From the NCBI GenBank assembly GCA_003439945.1, contig QVRM01002358.1, forward strand, positions 19,453 through 83,452: a stretch of 64,000 nt of DNA, written 5' to 3'. Numbering within the stretch: position 1 is the stretch's first letter; each line of letters begins with the position of its first letter. This document shows, piece by piece, positions 23,726 to 34,110 of the stretch. The stretch is from Dermanyssus gallinae. Its lineage: Eukaryota; Arthropoda; Arachnida; Mesostigmata; Dermanyssidae. Below the pieces are notes generated by a model. It was not told the origin of the DNA. It saw only the letters and a program-made list of their open reading frames with translations, and did not search any database. Position numbers and translations under genes: made by a program.

Positions 23726-23760
<35 letters not shown>
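23726..23760. repeat. (TA)n microsatellite
   Basis: About 17 TA units. Confidence 0.95.
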
Positions 23761-23764
<4 letters not shown>

Positions 23765-24125
23765 TCGTTGTTTACGCTTGTTGACTGTGCCAGTAGACCG
23801 TACTGAACCAGCAACAGATAAGCACAATAAAAATACATTCATACAAGTAACCACAGTCATCGTTACATCATAACGAAAGAGCTGACCGTACTCCTCAGTA
23901 CATCATAATAAAAGGTTTGACAATCATAGTCATCGTCACGTCAGATTTAAAAAACATTTTACACATAGGTTTGACGTACACGTTTTGTTAAACATCTCTC
24001 AAATGTAACGTGCCTTATACAATATGCAGAGCGTTCTGCACTAGCAACACATTAAGCAACATACAGCGTGGTCTTTTCTATGTTGAAGCTGTTAGCTCCT
24101 CAACAGTTTGACTCATTGTCAACTC

Positions 24126-24158
24126 ACTGCTACTACTACTACTACTACTACTACTATT
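24126..24158. repeat. (CTA)n microsatellite
   Basis: Ten CTA units. Confidence 0.9.
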
Positions 24159-24460
24159 CGCGGTACTTTGACTCCGAGAGGACGATTTTAAGGACGCGAG
24201 TGAGAGAGAGAGCAAAGGGAGGTTCTCACGCATTCAATTGCAAATCTCAACAAGGCAAAATAAACCCTAACTATTCAATTCTTGGTATCCCTTCTCAGGC
24301 CAACAATGGAATCCGATCGCTCAGCATGTGATGCATACGACAAAACCGCTCGGATGCGTTTCGGATGCATAGCTACCTGTTCAGCTCCTCTTGTTAACCT
24401 GGATGGATCCCAGACTAACCTGCAAATTCGGTTTTGCTTATTTGTGTTAAAATTAGAAAT

Positions 24461-24463
<3 letters not shown>

Positions 24464-24507
<44 letters not shown>
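24464..24507. repeat. A-tract followed by (TA)n
   Basis: A run of A followed by about 15 TA units. The arrangement resembles a decayed poly(A) tail, but I could not identify an element to its left. Confidence 0.8.
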
Positions 24508-24512
<5 letters not shown>

Positions 24513-24789
24513 TTTTTAAGACGCAGCTTTCAGTTTAAAGCTGCACGTTGTTACAGAGCGTTGCCGACAACTTACCTCACATGAAAATTTAAGTGGACCG
24601 CCCATGAAATATTCGTCTAATATTATTGTATCTGTCTGGTTAGCATTAGCACAAAACAATATAGTAGTAATTAGTAGTAGTAGATTTATCAACCAAGTAT
24701 TGGTTTACGCATATACATCATATGCATCACACTTCCAGAGTTGAGACAACGGAATTGCGCTTTCGCAACACTCTAAGGTGATGTAGATC

Positions 24790-25715
24790 ACCCGGGCTAC
24801 AAAGTTTATATATGCACTCCGGCGAGATCTCATGAAACTTCTCACAGATCTTCAGGTAGAAGCCGTGGACAAATCTGGTGACTAGATGTCAGATCTCATA
24901 ACTGCAGCCTTTTTACGGATCTGACGTCATTGCCTTTGATTTCTGGAACGGCAGGTCGATTTCGGCCATTTTACTTTTCCAATCGAAAGCGTGTTCTCTA
25001 AAGGCCGTCGTCGCCTTTAACTAGTACATGCTCTGCAAGCCCTCAACGAATAACGGCGACAACGCTAGTAAGTACACTAACCTATTCAGGCTAGTGCAGT
25101 GAAGGTTCGCTGCTCACTTTCGGAAACTGGCTTTGAGTTCATCAAACGCCACGAACGAAATAAGGCTAAAGCACCTGAACACCATAGAATGCGATTGATG
25201 CAATCTTCAGGTTAAACAAGTTAACAGCAAACTCCATCGACAGTCTGTACGGGTCCTTGACATTGTGAGGGAATGTAGGTCTTTTCGGGCGTATCTTCAA
25301 CATGCCTGAAGATACTTGTGCTACGTAATGAAAACACTATCCCCAGGTAGGGAACGATTTTGATAGTTTCTGAGTCCAGTCGGAACCCATCGCTTTTGGT
25401 CAGTTTTCCTCGCCAGGTTTCCTCGTCGAAGTTTCATCGTTTTAGTCTTGCTCGCATTAATCTCCAGGTTGTTCCGGTCGACATAGCGCTATAGAGTTTC
25501 AAGCGACTGCTGCAAGTTAAAGCGACTTCGGGAGGACAATACTAAATCATCGGCATACATAAGCGTTTCCACATGTGAATGCCGACTTTGTGTTTCTATT
25601 GAGAGATCGCTTACCAACATTTAGAGTAAGAAAGGACTCAGATTATCACCTTGAGCAACACCGGTGGTCTGAGGGAAGATATTATTTTTAAACGACTCCA
25701 TTCACCTCTCCCATT
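24790..25715 (-). pseudogene. LINE reverse transcriptase remnant (related to family 2)
   Basis: The minus strand gives, from right to left: TTGVAQGDNLSPFLL (LPQG-type box, near 25670), LMYADDLVLSSRSRFNLQQS (intact YADD, 25546-25557) and NLEINASKTKTMKLRRGN. After several stops come FNLKIASIAFYG and, near 24890-24800, a C-terminal RFVHGFYLKICEKFH...CIYKLC motif. This last part resembles RYIVHGYHYLVC...CTCRFC at the end of the family 2 LINEs, so the three share a C-terminal domain. Multiple stops make this copy dead. The right end is open because the finger domain was not found. Confidence 0.75.
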
Positions 25716-25814
25716 CCATTAAACTAATGTTTATTTAATTATAATGTTAAATATTGTTATATAACGAGTACCAAGACTTATTAATAATGTACAGCATCTG
25801 CACCTGGCGACACC

Positions 25815-25815
25815 G

Positions 25816-25847
<32 letters not shown>

Positions 25848-25848
25848 C
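25815..25848. repeat. (TA)n microsatellite
   Basis: About 16 TA units with one TG interruption. Confidence 0.95.
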
Positions 25849-25989
25849 CACCCAGTACGACTACCACACCGACACCATTGCCAGCAACAGCGTGTCAGCA
25901 AGACTGTATTGAGCTAAATGACACACATTTTTTTAACGACACAGTGGAGATAATCATGACGGCAGAAGCCCCATAAAAGTTAATCCTTA

Positions 25990-26970
25990 AATATAATATC
26001 CTGAGACAGAAAGATGTCTTACATAAAGTGGAGATGATTGCGTATGCTGATTACCTGGCCGTAAAGACTCGAACTAGAGACAAACATGGCTCTCTGGTCG
26101 ACAAAAATAGGATGGAGCTGGGCTTCTTCTTGACAAGAAGGAAACGTAAACAACATGGTCAGGAGATTAAACAAGTGACAGATGCCAGATATATCAGCGT
26201 CCTACTAAATAAGGGTCTCAGCGGCATTAGTGACATTAAGGAGTGCACGGCCAAAGCAATAAATGTAGTAGTCGAGATCCAGCCAAACATACATGCGCTA
26301 AAGGATTGCCGGCGATGACTATTAACGCTGGTTACCGAATCAATCGCACTTCTTGCAGCGCCTTTTGCAGAGCATCCAGAAACCGAAGACCCCAGGAAAT
26401 GTCCTAAGAAGCACGCTGAGAACAGCGGCGCTTAGGATCCTGCAAGCCTACCGCACGTTTAGAACGACCGTAGACTTGGTACTGGCTGTTTCTCACATTG
26501 GGACCTATAAGTAAGCGAACAGAGAAAGCTGTGAAATGGTGAGCCGGCGTTTCACAAAGATCCGGAGAGGGAAAGAACCTGCGTACATTGTGCGGAGGGC
26601 ATCGACGACGACGACCCACAATAGCGCTGCTAAGATCCAGATGGGCTCCAAAAGATGAAAAACGAAGTGTCGGAGCACCAGACCCACCGAGAAGTAGCGT
26701 GAGAATGCTTTTGGAGCACAAATGCGGAAAAGCATCAGCACAGAAACTGGGCAAGGAAGAGGGCAACTGCAGGGAGGAAAGAGGAAATCGAACTCGGCAG
26801 GCGCAGAAAACAAAAAATTGCACTTACGACATCAAGAGATGGCGTGGCGCTTGTAATCAGACTGGTTCGCAGATATTGGGACAAACACGTCGGTCCGGTG
26901 AAGGAACCCGTGAGTGACCCAGGCGCTCACCGTTAGGCGCTTGCCTACTCCCAATGGCTTATTGTACTAT

Positions 26971-27043
<73 letters not shown>

Positions 27044-27100
27044 CTAAAGAGTGAAGTCTAGGGCCACTAAAGAGTGACGCCTAGGGGGGGAGGCGGCCGC
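25990..27100 (+). mobile_element. R1-like LINE, 3' part with (TA)n in its tail
   Basis: The reverse transcriptase part at about 26028-26520 reads VEMIAYADYLAV (YADD mutated to YADY), RYISVLLNKGLSGI (FLGV-type box) and ECTAKAINVV. In other frames it continues with LVTESIALLAAPF and RTAALRILQAYRT, a string typical of R1/LOA-type elements. The distal part, 26620-27100, matches 2570-3136, including ALTTS, ACNQTGSQ and a shared untranslated stretch. A (TA)33 array at 26976-27041 lies inside this copy's 3' region where the other copy has none. Multiple frameshifts; inactive. Confidence 0.75.
26976..27041. repeat. (TA)n microsatellite within LINE 3' region
   Basis: About 33 uninterrupted TA units. 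Confidence 0.95.
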
Positions 27101-27229
27101 CACCTAAAAGGAGAGTGGGTAGGGTTCTTGTACCCCTACATCCAACCGCTCCCTCCCCTTTCGTAGCAACAATGCGTAACTGCATTCACCCTCCACTACA
27201 AAAAAAAACGCATGTCTTGTGAGAGCCGA

Positions 27230-28060
27230 GGGTGTATGGGGTGGTATGGGGAGGGGAATCCAATATCACCTCTGTCGTGGCAGGCCCTATTTGGAGCCTA
27301 CAGACAGAGCGCAACGAGACTGCTGCTCCACTGTCAGCGGCGGTCGCGCGCCGGTACCCGATGACGTTCGCCGGCACCGCCGCAGGTCTCTTATCTGACT
27401 GCCGACCGACGTTGGATTTTACCAGGCGGCCTTGTAGATGGCGCCCCTGCCGGGGGTGCTGGCTGGTGGCCTCGAGACCGTCGTGTGCAAGACATTTGTT
27501 TCCGATGGGACTACGTCGATTCTACTTCAGGTGAGGTCAAGTGGAAGAATATTACTCCTCGGGCGCCGTCTTACGCGCGCTGCTTTTTCTCCCTCGTTCT
27601 ATCTCCCCCCTCTCCCTCTCTCTCTCTCTCCTGCTCTAACTCTGCCTATGTCTATCCGACCTCGTCGGATATTGAGTAGATTGCGACAGCAGCATCTCCC
27701 CCATTGCTGTCCCCGCCGCTGCCCCGCTACCTCCGACTGACTGGCTGAGCTAGCCTAGGCTAGGCTGGATACCCTATCCGCAAGTCCCCTCACCATCACC
27801 ACCACCACCCCCACCAGCCCAGTCCAGGCCCGGCCCGGCCCGCCCCCTTACACAAGGCACACGCGCGCCGACAAGGCGATCGGACGGATCTCAGCTACTC
27901 AGCTTCGACTGGCGGCATATCGAGTACACTGAACTGGTGTGGGCCGTTTCTCCTATCGACATCGATGGGTCGATGTACCACCGCTGCTGCTGGTTCTCCT
28001 GCAGCTGCTGCTGCTGCTCGTACGATGACGACGGCCTCTAAGGATGAGCTCAAACACCGA
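27230..28060. other. GC-rich island, possible host gene 5' region
   Basis: The most G+C-rich stretch of the window, with runs such as GGCCCGGCCCGGCCCG near 27830 and a CT tract at 27605-27630. An ATG at 27438 opens 31 codons (MAPLPGVLAGGLETVVCKTF...) that end exactly at CAG|GTGAGG (27530/27531), a consensus splice donor. No downstream exon was found and the peptide is not recognised, so a first exon is only a possibility. (CTG)n lies at 28000-28018. Confidence 0.3.
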
Positions 28061-28181
28061 AACACCACGATTTGGCGGTAAATGAATTCGAATGAATTAA
28101 TTACATTTGTGCGGCGGTACATAATCTTGGCAGATACGCCTCCACGTTACACGTTCTTACACTAATTAGTGCAGTATACTA

Positions 28182-28219
<38 letters not shown>

Positions 28220-29486
28220 TTTGACTATAAACACTCGTTAAAGTTTTATTTGCTTATATTCAAAAGGCAACAATTGTCTCCTTATGAACGTGTACACCGG
28301 ATAAATGAAGTAAAAACGTCATATATCCTCGATACAATATATATATAATCTCACGATCAAATGAACAAATATATATAGAGTCAGGCAAATTATGCGAGTA
28401 TATCACCGTACTGCACCATGCACCTGATGTACACACGTGCAGATATACGTCGATATCGACAAATGCATCTTTACCAAAATGTAGGCCTAAGAACTGTTCT
28501 ATATATGGCATATCCAAACATAAAAACTGTATTCTCATTTGCTCGCATGAGCAGATTTTATGGAACTAAGATGCATATATATATAACACGTGATATATAA
28601 TTGTTTAGATTTTTGTTGGCACATTAGGCGCATACTGTGCTACAGACATATGTAGTTTGTAGTTTGACGCTGTATGTTTATCTATAGCGTAATTTCTCTG
28701 TTCATTTTATTATTAGGTTGTTATGCATATGATTGAAGATAAAAAAAATATAATGGAAAGATGGTGGTTTACAAAAGTCTGCTTTGGATAGCTTGGAAGC
28801 TCTATTGGTTTGGCGACTCACGCTCCCTAACTTACATGGAAAAAGAGGACCGACAAACATTTCGTTTATTTATCGATTCTGGACTAGCTTGGTTAGGCAT
28901 GCGTATGTAGGCAAACTATGTCAGGTAGGCAGTCTACCCCACGGCCACGATGTCTATCTACCTTAATTACAAAACTTGAAACTAGAGAGTAGCTTTAGCG
29001 CATTGCTGCCAACCGTAGCTCAGTTTAAAGCTTGTAATTCTGCTCTACAATGTAATAGAAGTAGACAGGCCGTTGCACAGATTCTCCCACAACACTGTAG
29101 CGCAATGTCCGTTTCTTCTGATTCCGCCCCACGCTTTTGTTTCGTCGTCTTCCTATTCAATTTATTTTTCTGATCACTAACGATGCTCAATGAGGCTGCG
29201 AGATAAGAACAAGGCTCGGTCCAACCCAGCTCATTTGCAGGTGGACTACAGGTGCATTTAATGGCTCACCGTGACTAGCAATCGGGCAAGGGCATCTGCG
29301 CCCTACCTAGGCTATATCGTAGACATGCACACATAACGCAAAGAAGTGTGCACTAAAAAATCAGTAAATGAGCCGAGTGACGACCGCGATTGTTCATGGA
29401 AGCCCCTTGCACCTTATGATGTCTCGAACTTGCCTTAACCTCTCTCCAACACGCCAAGGCTAGCGACCGTTCGTTATCCGTTGTTT
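28061..29486. other. no gene recognised; (TA)n at 28184-28211
   Basis: A (TA)14 tract is followed by a T-run at 28212. Several short TATATA islands lie at 28330-28600. No supported coding region. Confidence 0.5.
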
Positions 29487-29680
29487 GTCGTGTCCGGCGG
29501 CATAGTGGGTGCACTCGCGTGCGCCTCGCAATCGGAGGAGGAGACTCATTGGTGCAGCACGGGTTCGAGCCCCACCATTGCACATTTGTGTCTATGGGGT
29601 CGTCCGTCTTAGGAAGCAACGCAAAATGCAGGCCTGTGGACGTTAAATACTGGCTGAGGGTCAGCGCAAAAAAAACTCTG
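29487..29680 (+). mobile_element. tRNA-derived SINE, family A, diverged copy
   Basis: It matches the other family A copies through GCGCCTCGCAATCGGAGGAG, the box-B motif CGGGTTCGAGCCCCACC (29563-29579), TTGCACATTTGT and GGCTGAGGGTCAGC, and ends in an A-run. It is more diverged than the other two and no flanking duplication was found, so it is an older insertion. Confidence 0.8.
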
Positions 29681-29934
29681 CAATCATTGTAGACTAACTC
29701 CGGCCTCTAACTACAGCTAGCAACAGCTGATTAAGATATTCAGTCGTAATCAAACACCAAACAAAAATCATACACTGCACGCAAATCGCGCTAAAAAAAG
29801 ATCGCAGGCTTCAGTGACGTGGTTGCCACTTTTGATATCGACAGTAAATACAACCACGTCTATTACTAAAACTACTTCAACGTTTTTGGCTACCCATTTT
29901 ACACTAACAACCGGCCACTGGACAAGTCAGTCGA

Positions 29935-29953
29935 TTATATATATATATATATA
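29935..29953. repeat. (TA)n at 3' side of the next LINE
   Basis: About nine TA units, lying at the 3' end of the minus-strand LINE remnant. Confidence 0.9.
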
Positions 29954-29994
29954 GCGAAAATTGTCTCCTGGGAACGTGAGCACGGAAAATATGA

Positions 29995-30830
29995 CTGCAT
30001 CTCGTGAAGAGTAAGCTGGGGCCGCTTCAAAGCGTGCAGACAGATGCCCGGACAGATGCCGCGTTCCCGCGTTTGAAGTCGAGATTGAGACGCTGCATCA
30101 GATAGGTCTTATCTCCGGTTGCGAGGTTTATCTGCTTACCGGCCCTGTGAAGAAGTTTTCGAGTGAAATCGCCTGGATCGCCCAAGGTCTCGAACGCTAG
30201 CGGTTGGAACTTATGTGGGTAATCTATTGACGCGTATTTCGCAAGCTTCCTTGTTTCGGTTAGATTACCAGCGTCACCTGCTAAGGCCTCCCCGCTACCG
30301 ACGATTGGTGGTGCTAATGAGTCCGTAACTGTGGCGTCCCGTACAGGCATCTTGCCCCGGCTGGCGGGGGTGAATGTCATTCCGCCCGGGCGCTTACCAT
30401 CGTCGGCGGGGAGACCCTGGGACTCTAGAATACAGTGAAATCCGTTATATCAAAGCGCTTGGCTGAAGGTGTCGTTAATACTTGCATGTCTGGTATGCCG
30501 TCCGGCACACTCATGATGCACGATAACCCGTTGTGGGCTAACTTGTCAACAGGTTGACCACATTTGCATTAGTGAGGGAAGACAAGATTACAGCCGAGTC
30601 GAAGACCTGCCCCGATTCAGGTCGTTTCGCCGTCCAAACGGGTGCCCAGTGGAGCGCATGGGAACGCATGCAAGCAGGCCCCAGATCCCTTAGCGGCAGC
30701 CGCCCGAAGACGAGCCTTTGTGAAGTTGTCAATAGCGTCCGCGAGTAGGTCGCGATACACTTCGTCGTGCAATCCAGTCCTATTGGTTTTAAGGTTTTTT
30801 CTTATGGGGCCGTCTTCTTCGGACGGCAAG
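29995..30830 (-). pseudogene. RLE-type LINE, C-terminal remnant
   Basis: Related to the LINE at 49041-51228. From right to left: KARLRAAAAKGSGACLHAFP (30730-30670) matches the KARLQAVSSPGAGAWLHALP region. A frame change follows, then VDKLAHNGLSC near 30540 (the zinc motif), then 30380-30027, MTFTPASRGKMPVRDATVTDSLAPP through KRGNAASVRAS, matching the endonuclease domain. In the endonuclease the usual RPDG reads RPGG, so a key acidic residue is lost. KLAKYASI and AFETLGDPG are kept. Two or more frameshifts; inactive. Its 3' end runs into a (TA)n tract, as in the larger copy. Confidence 0.8.
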
Positions 30831-31069
30831 CTTATTTAAGTTCAATAACTCTTTCTTGAGCTTGAAATTTCCATTATTACAAAAATTCAAACAATTATAA
30901 CTTTTCAGGTAATTTTGCAGAAAAGGCTATCGCCCGTGTCTGGGCACCACTGCAAATTGTCTTTAGTTTGTACGTCGGTTATTATTGTTGTTCTTCTCTT
31001 ATATATACTATTATTGCCAGGAACGCTGGCGAATAATTTTGTCTATATATATATATATATATATATATA
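30831..31069. other. no gene recognised; ends in (TA)n at 31044-31069
   Basis: AT-rich, with a terminal (TA)n tract that borders the ~60-bp unit. Confidence 0.6.
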
Positions 31070-31128
31070 GAAAATATTGTGTGAAATATTAATCATTTAC
31101 AATACGTTTGCACACTTGGCAGTGCTCG

Positions 31129-31130
<2 letters not shown>
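31070..31130 (+). repeat. TA-flanked ~60-bp unit, copy 1
   Basis: The unit starts GAAAATATTGTG, contains TTTACAATACGTTTGCACAC and ends GGCAGTGCTCGCC. (TA)n tracts lie directly on both sides (31044-31069 and 31132-31181). The same unit occurs at 32381-32441 and, reversed, at 42446-42504. Confidence 0.8.

Positions 31131-31131
<1 letters not shown>

Positions 31132-31187
<56 letters not shown>
31132..31187. repeat. (TA)n tract containing the foldback insertion site
   Basis: About 25 TA units followed by CATATA; the last TA is the left target base pair of the foldback element. Confidence 0.9.
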
Positions 31188-32339
31188 CAGGGTGTTCCTA
31201 TTTGTGTGTCCAAAACGCTAGGGTATGGTCAAATTCGGTGAGAAAATCATTTTGCCAATGGGTGGAAGCCGGGAAAACGTTTTGTTTAGGAGTGAGGATG
31301 AAATTTATAAAAGCAGTTATTCTGTTTTTTTTTCTCCTACATAGTTGTGCAAAATCTACGTTTGCGGGAGAACCAGTCAGCACACAAAGGAACCGATCAT
31401 ACCGGCGTGTTTGGCGGAATATTCTGCACAATATAGTATACATTACTAGCTTGCGTAGCAAAAAGCGAATAGCCAGATTAAGGAAAGTCATAAAAAGTCA
31501 AAATGTTACGTTAACGCTTTTTTGTGCAACATCGTAATTTTTTCCATTACGACCAAAAATGCACGTCCAAAAGACTACTCTCAGGCAATAGCAGATTTAA
31601 TGCCCACTACATTCGTACCAAAGTGATGGTGCTGCGTTACGTATTTGCCAAGTGACTAAGCTTTTTCGACAGTCATAGTTGTTATGTTTCACGTTGAAGT
31701 TTTCACGTCCAGAACCGTAGCATTTTGCCAAGACGTTTCCGCCCCCTCTTTCTATTAGAAAAAATTATTCTCTTGCTGAGTTCTACCAAACCTCAAAATA
31801 TGTACCTAACTTTCTCATACACCCTATGCAAGTATGCATGCCTTCGCTTTCGATAGGACTGTCGAAAAAGCTTAGTTACTTGGCAACTACGTAACGCAGC
31901 ACCATCACTTTGGTACGAATTTAGTGGGCATTAAATCTGCTATTGCCTGAGAGTAGTCTTTGGACGTGCATTTTTGGTCGTAATGGAAAAATTTACGATG
32001 TTGCACAAAAAAGCGTTAACGTAACATTTTGACTTTTTATGACTTTCCTTAATCTGGCTATTCGCTTTTTGCTACGCAAGCTAGTAATGTATACTTTATT
32101 GTGCAGAAATTTTCGCCAAACACGCCGGTTTGATCGGTTCCTTTATGCGCGGACTGGTTCTCCCGCAAACGTAGATTTTGCACAACTATGTAGGAGAAAA
32201 AAGACAGAATAACTGCTTTTATAAATTTCATCCTCACTCCTAAACAAAACGTTTTCCCGGCTTCCACCCATTGGCAAAAATGATTTTCTCACCGAGTTTG
32301 ACCATACCCTAGCGTTTTGGACACACAAATAGGAACACC

Positions 32340-32342
<3 letters not shown>
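31188..32342. mobile_element. foldback DNA transposon with ~485-bp inverted arms
   Basis: The left arm (31188-31674) and right arm (31857-32342) are near-identical inverted copies, separated by a ~180-bp unpaired centre. The ends are CAGGGTGTTCC...GGAACACCCTG, bounded by TA on both sides (31186-31187 and 32343-32344), the target preference of Tc1/mariner-type transposases. No transposase is encoded; the ORFs in the arms simply mirror each other. It sits inside a (TA)n tract that continues on both sides. Such elements move only with a transposase supplied in trans. Differences between arms are few and scattered. Confidence 0.9.

Positions 32343-32375
<33 letters not shown>
32343..32375. repeat. 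(TA)n, right flank of foldback element
   Basis: About 16 TA units directly after the element end. Confidence 0.9.
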
Positions 32376-32379
<4 letters not shown>

Positions 32380-32380
32380 A

Positions 32381-32441
32381 GAAAATATTGTGATGATTTA
32401 TTAATCATTTACAATACGTTTGCACACTCGGCAGTGCTCGC
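32381..32441 (+). repeat. TA-flanked ~60-bp unit, copy 2
   Basis: Nearly identical to 31070-31130, again with (TA)n on both sides (32343-32375 and 32443-32468). Confidence 0.8.
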
Positions 32442-32442
32442 T

Positions 32443-32474
<32 letters not shown>

Positions 32475-32483
32475 CATTAAACC

Positions 32484-32678
32484 ACCGAGCAAGGTGGCTT
32501 AGTGGCAAAGCCTTTGCCTTGCATTCGGGAGAACTGGGTTCGAGACCCAGACCGGCCACTCTTAAATTGGTTTGCATGGTTTCCAATTTAGACAAGGAAA
32601 ATGCCGGAGTGGAGTAAACTTAGCCGTGACATGAAAAATCCGTACACAGGCAATTGCCTTACGGGAAATCGTTAAAAA

Positions 32679-32687
<9 letters not shown>
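32484..32687 (+). mobile_element. tRNA-derived SINE, family B, copy 1
   Basis: Box A is in GGTGGCTTAGTGGCAAAGCC and box B in CTGGGTTCGAGACCCAG (near 32535-32551). A tRNA-unrelated body follows (GGCCACTCTTAAATTGGTTT, ATGCCGGAGTGG) and then a 14-base A-tail. A (TA)n tract lies on each side, so the insertion went into, or seeded, TA repeats. Other copies are at 38461, 51440 (reversed) and a diverged one at 21865. Confidence 0.88.

Positions 32688-32739
<52 letters not shown>
32688..32739. repeat. (TA)n after the SINE B tail
   Basis: About 26 TA units directly after the A-tail. Confidence 0.95.
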
Positions 32740-32744
<5 letters not shown>

Positions 32745-32982
32745 TTGTTAGATGAGCGTGAGACGAGACTCAAAATATGTAACAGCTTATTAAAACTTAC
32801 AAGTATAAATAGGAGTTATGCTTACATCTGAAAAGACTCTATTTCGTATGTTGCCGTTTAGAAAAATCGTTAGATATCCAAATATATGTCTATTTAGCGA
32901 ACTTGAACTGTGTCAGAGTGTCAGACGTAGAACTCTATAAATATGATTGAGTCTAAATACGATGCAATTAATATTTTACATG

Positions 32983-32988
<6 letters not shown>

Positions 32989-33028
<40 letters not shown>
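32989..33028. repeat. (TA)n microsatellite
   Basis: About 20 TA units. Confidence 0.95.
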
Positions 33029-33033
<5 letters not shown>

Positions 33034-33122
33034 CAATTGAGCAAATTTTTGACGTTTTGCGCGTAGTAAGTTAGAATCAAATCTACTGGTAGATGGCTTC
33101 ATCTTTATTTATGTCTAGGTGC

Positions 33123-33489
33123 AGCATTCGATTCGTCTATGATCAACGGTATGAGAAAATGGCAATCGCAAGAGACTGTCGGTGCCAATGCGCAAGAATG
33201 TTTTGAAGTTCTGAAGAGTTTCGATCCAACCATTGGAGATAAAGTCCTATCCCTGAAGGCCCATATGGACGGCACGAAACATTTCGAATTGCGTACTAGA
33301 TATTTTAGTCCCTACAACCAACTACGTCACGGATATCCAGCGACAACAACGAACGACAGAAATGTGACTCGTGTGACGCCTGCGATCGACAAACACTTAA
33401 ACTTAACTTATGTTTATCTAGAGGAGACTTTAGGCTTGGATGGATCACGTGCCCCACAATACCCTGCACGATCACCTCATATTCACTAA
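33123..33489 (+). other. unrecognised ORF, possible exon or processed fragment
   Basis: A continuous 116-codon frame from the ATG at 33139; it is open from 33123, just after TCTAGGTGCAG, which would serve as a splice acceptor. The first ~55 residues have ordinary globular composition (MRKWQSQETVGANAQECFEV, SFDPTIGDKVLSLKAHMDG), unlike the low-complexity ORFs around it. I do not recognise it. The second half is less protein-like. It could be a host exon, a retrocopy fragment or chance. Confidence 0.25.
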
Positions 33490-33757
33490 AGGTTCTGCTC
33501 GGTAGATGTTTTAAAATTTGTCCCAGGCTGAAAAAGAGGCGCGGTGATAAGAATTGCAATTTTGCATCACCCTCTAGACAAGCTCCAGAGCTCGCCGAGT
33601 GGCCGGGCGTCGGAGCGTCTTTAACCACGTCGGCAACGATCGGCCGGCAAGCGAATGATCGCGATCTTTGCCTCCAGAAGCGAAATTGTGTTTCTGGTCA
33701 AACTAATAGAAAGTGTACAGAGCGGGTAGTAAACTATAAAATGCCTACCAAAAAAAA

Positions 33758-34110
33758 ATGTTACTGCACTTACTTAGAAGATCTCTGAAAAATCTCTTAG
33801 ACAAAGGCTTCTCCCCCAATACGCAATACGCCCCACGGGCTGAACACACTGAGGCTTTTCTCGCAGCATCTAGAGCCTCACTGCTAGAGTACCTAGTTTT
33901 CTCATCTGACTTGGCTCTGGGCGATTTTTGCCTCTTTCCAAAACTTACATTGAGAGGACGTCCTGATTCACGCAAATCGGTGCTAAAAGCCATCTGAAAA
34001 CGCAATTTCGAGGTGCGCTTCCATGCGTGGATTTGTAGTTTGAAGAACTATATGCGATTGGCGGAGAATTCGAAAAAAAAAGTAGAATATTCTCTGCTAT
34101 GAAATTTCAA
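33758..34110 (+). pseudogene. mariner transposase C-terminal remnant
   Basis: A fragment of about 79 residues with APRAEHTEAFLAASRASLLE, which aligns to the mariner region after the second catalytic Asp, and SSDLALGDFCLFPKLTLRGR, equivalent to SPDLAPCDFFLFPKL, keeping the third Asp. The residue expected to be the second catalytic Asp is not Asp here. A stop at 33994 is followed by residues that still resemble the C-terminus. No terminal repeats were found, so only a fossil core remains. It differs from the intact mariner at the start of the window. Confidence 0.7.

Noticed and set aside
31202..31537. 111-codon ORF in the left foldback arm and its mirror images in the right arm (32058-32328)
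   Set aside because: They are inverted copies of the same non-coding arm with different frames and no transposase motif.
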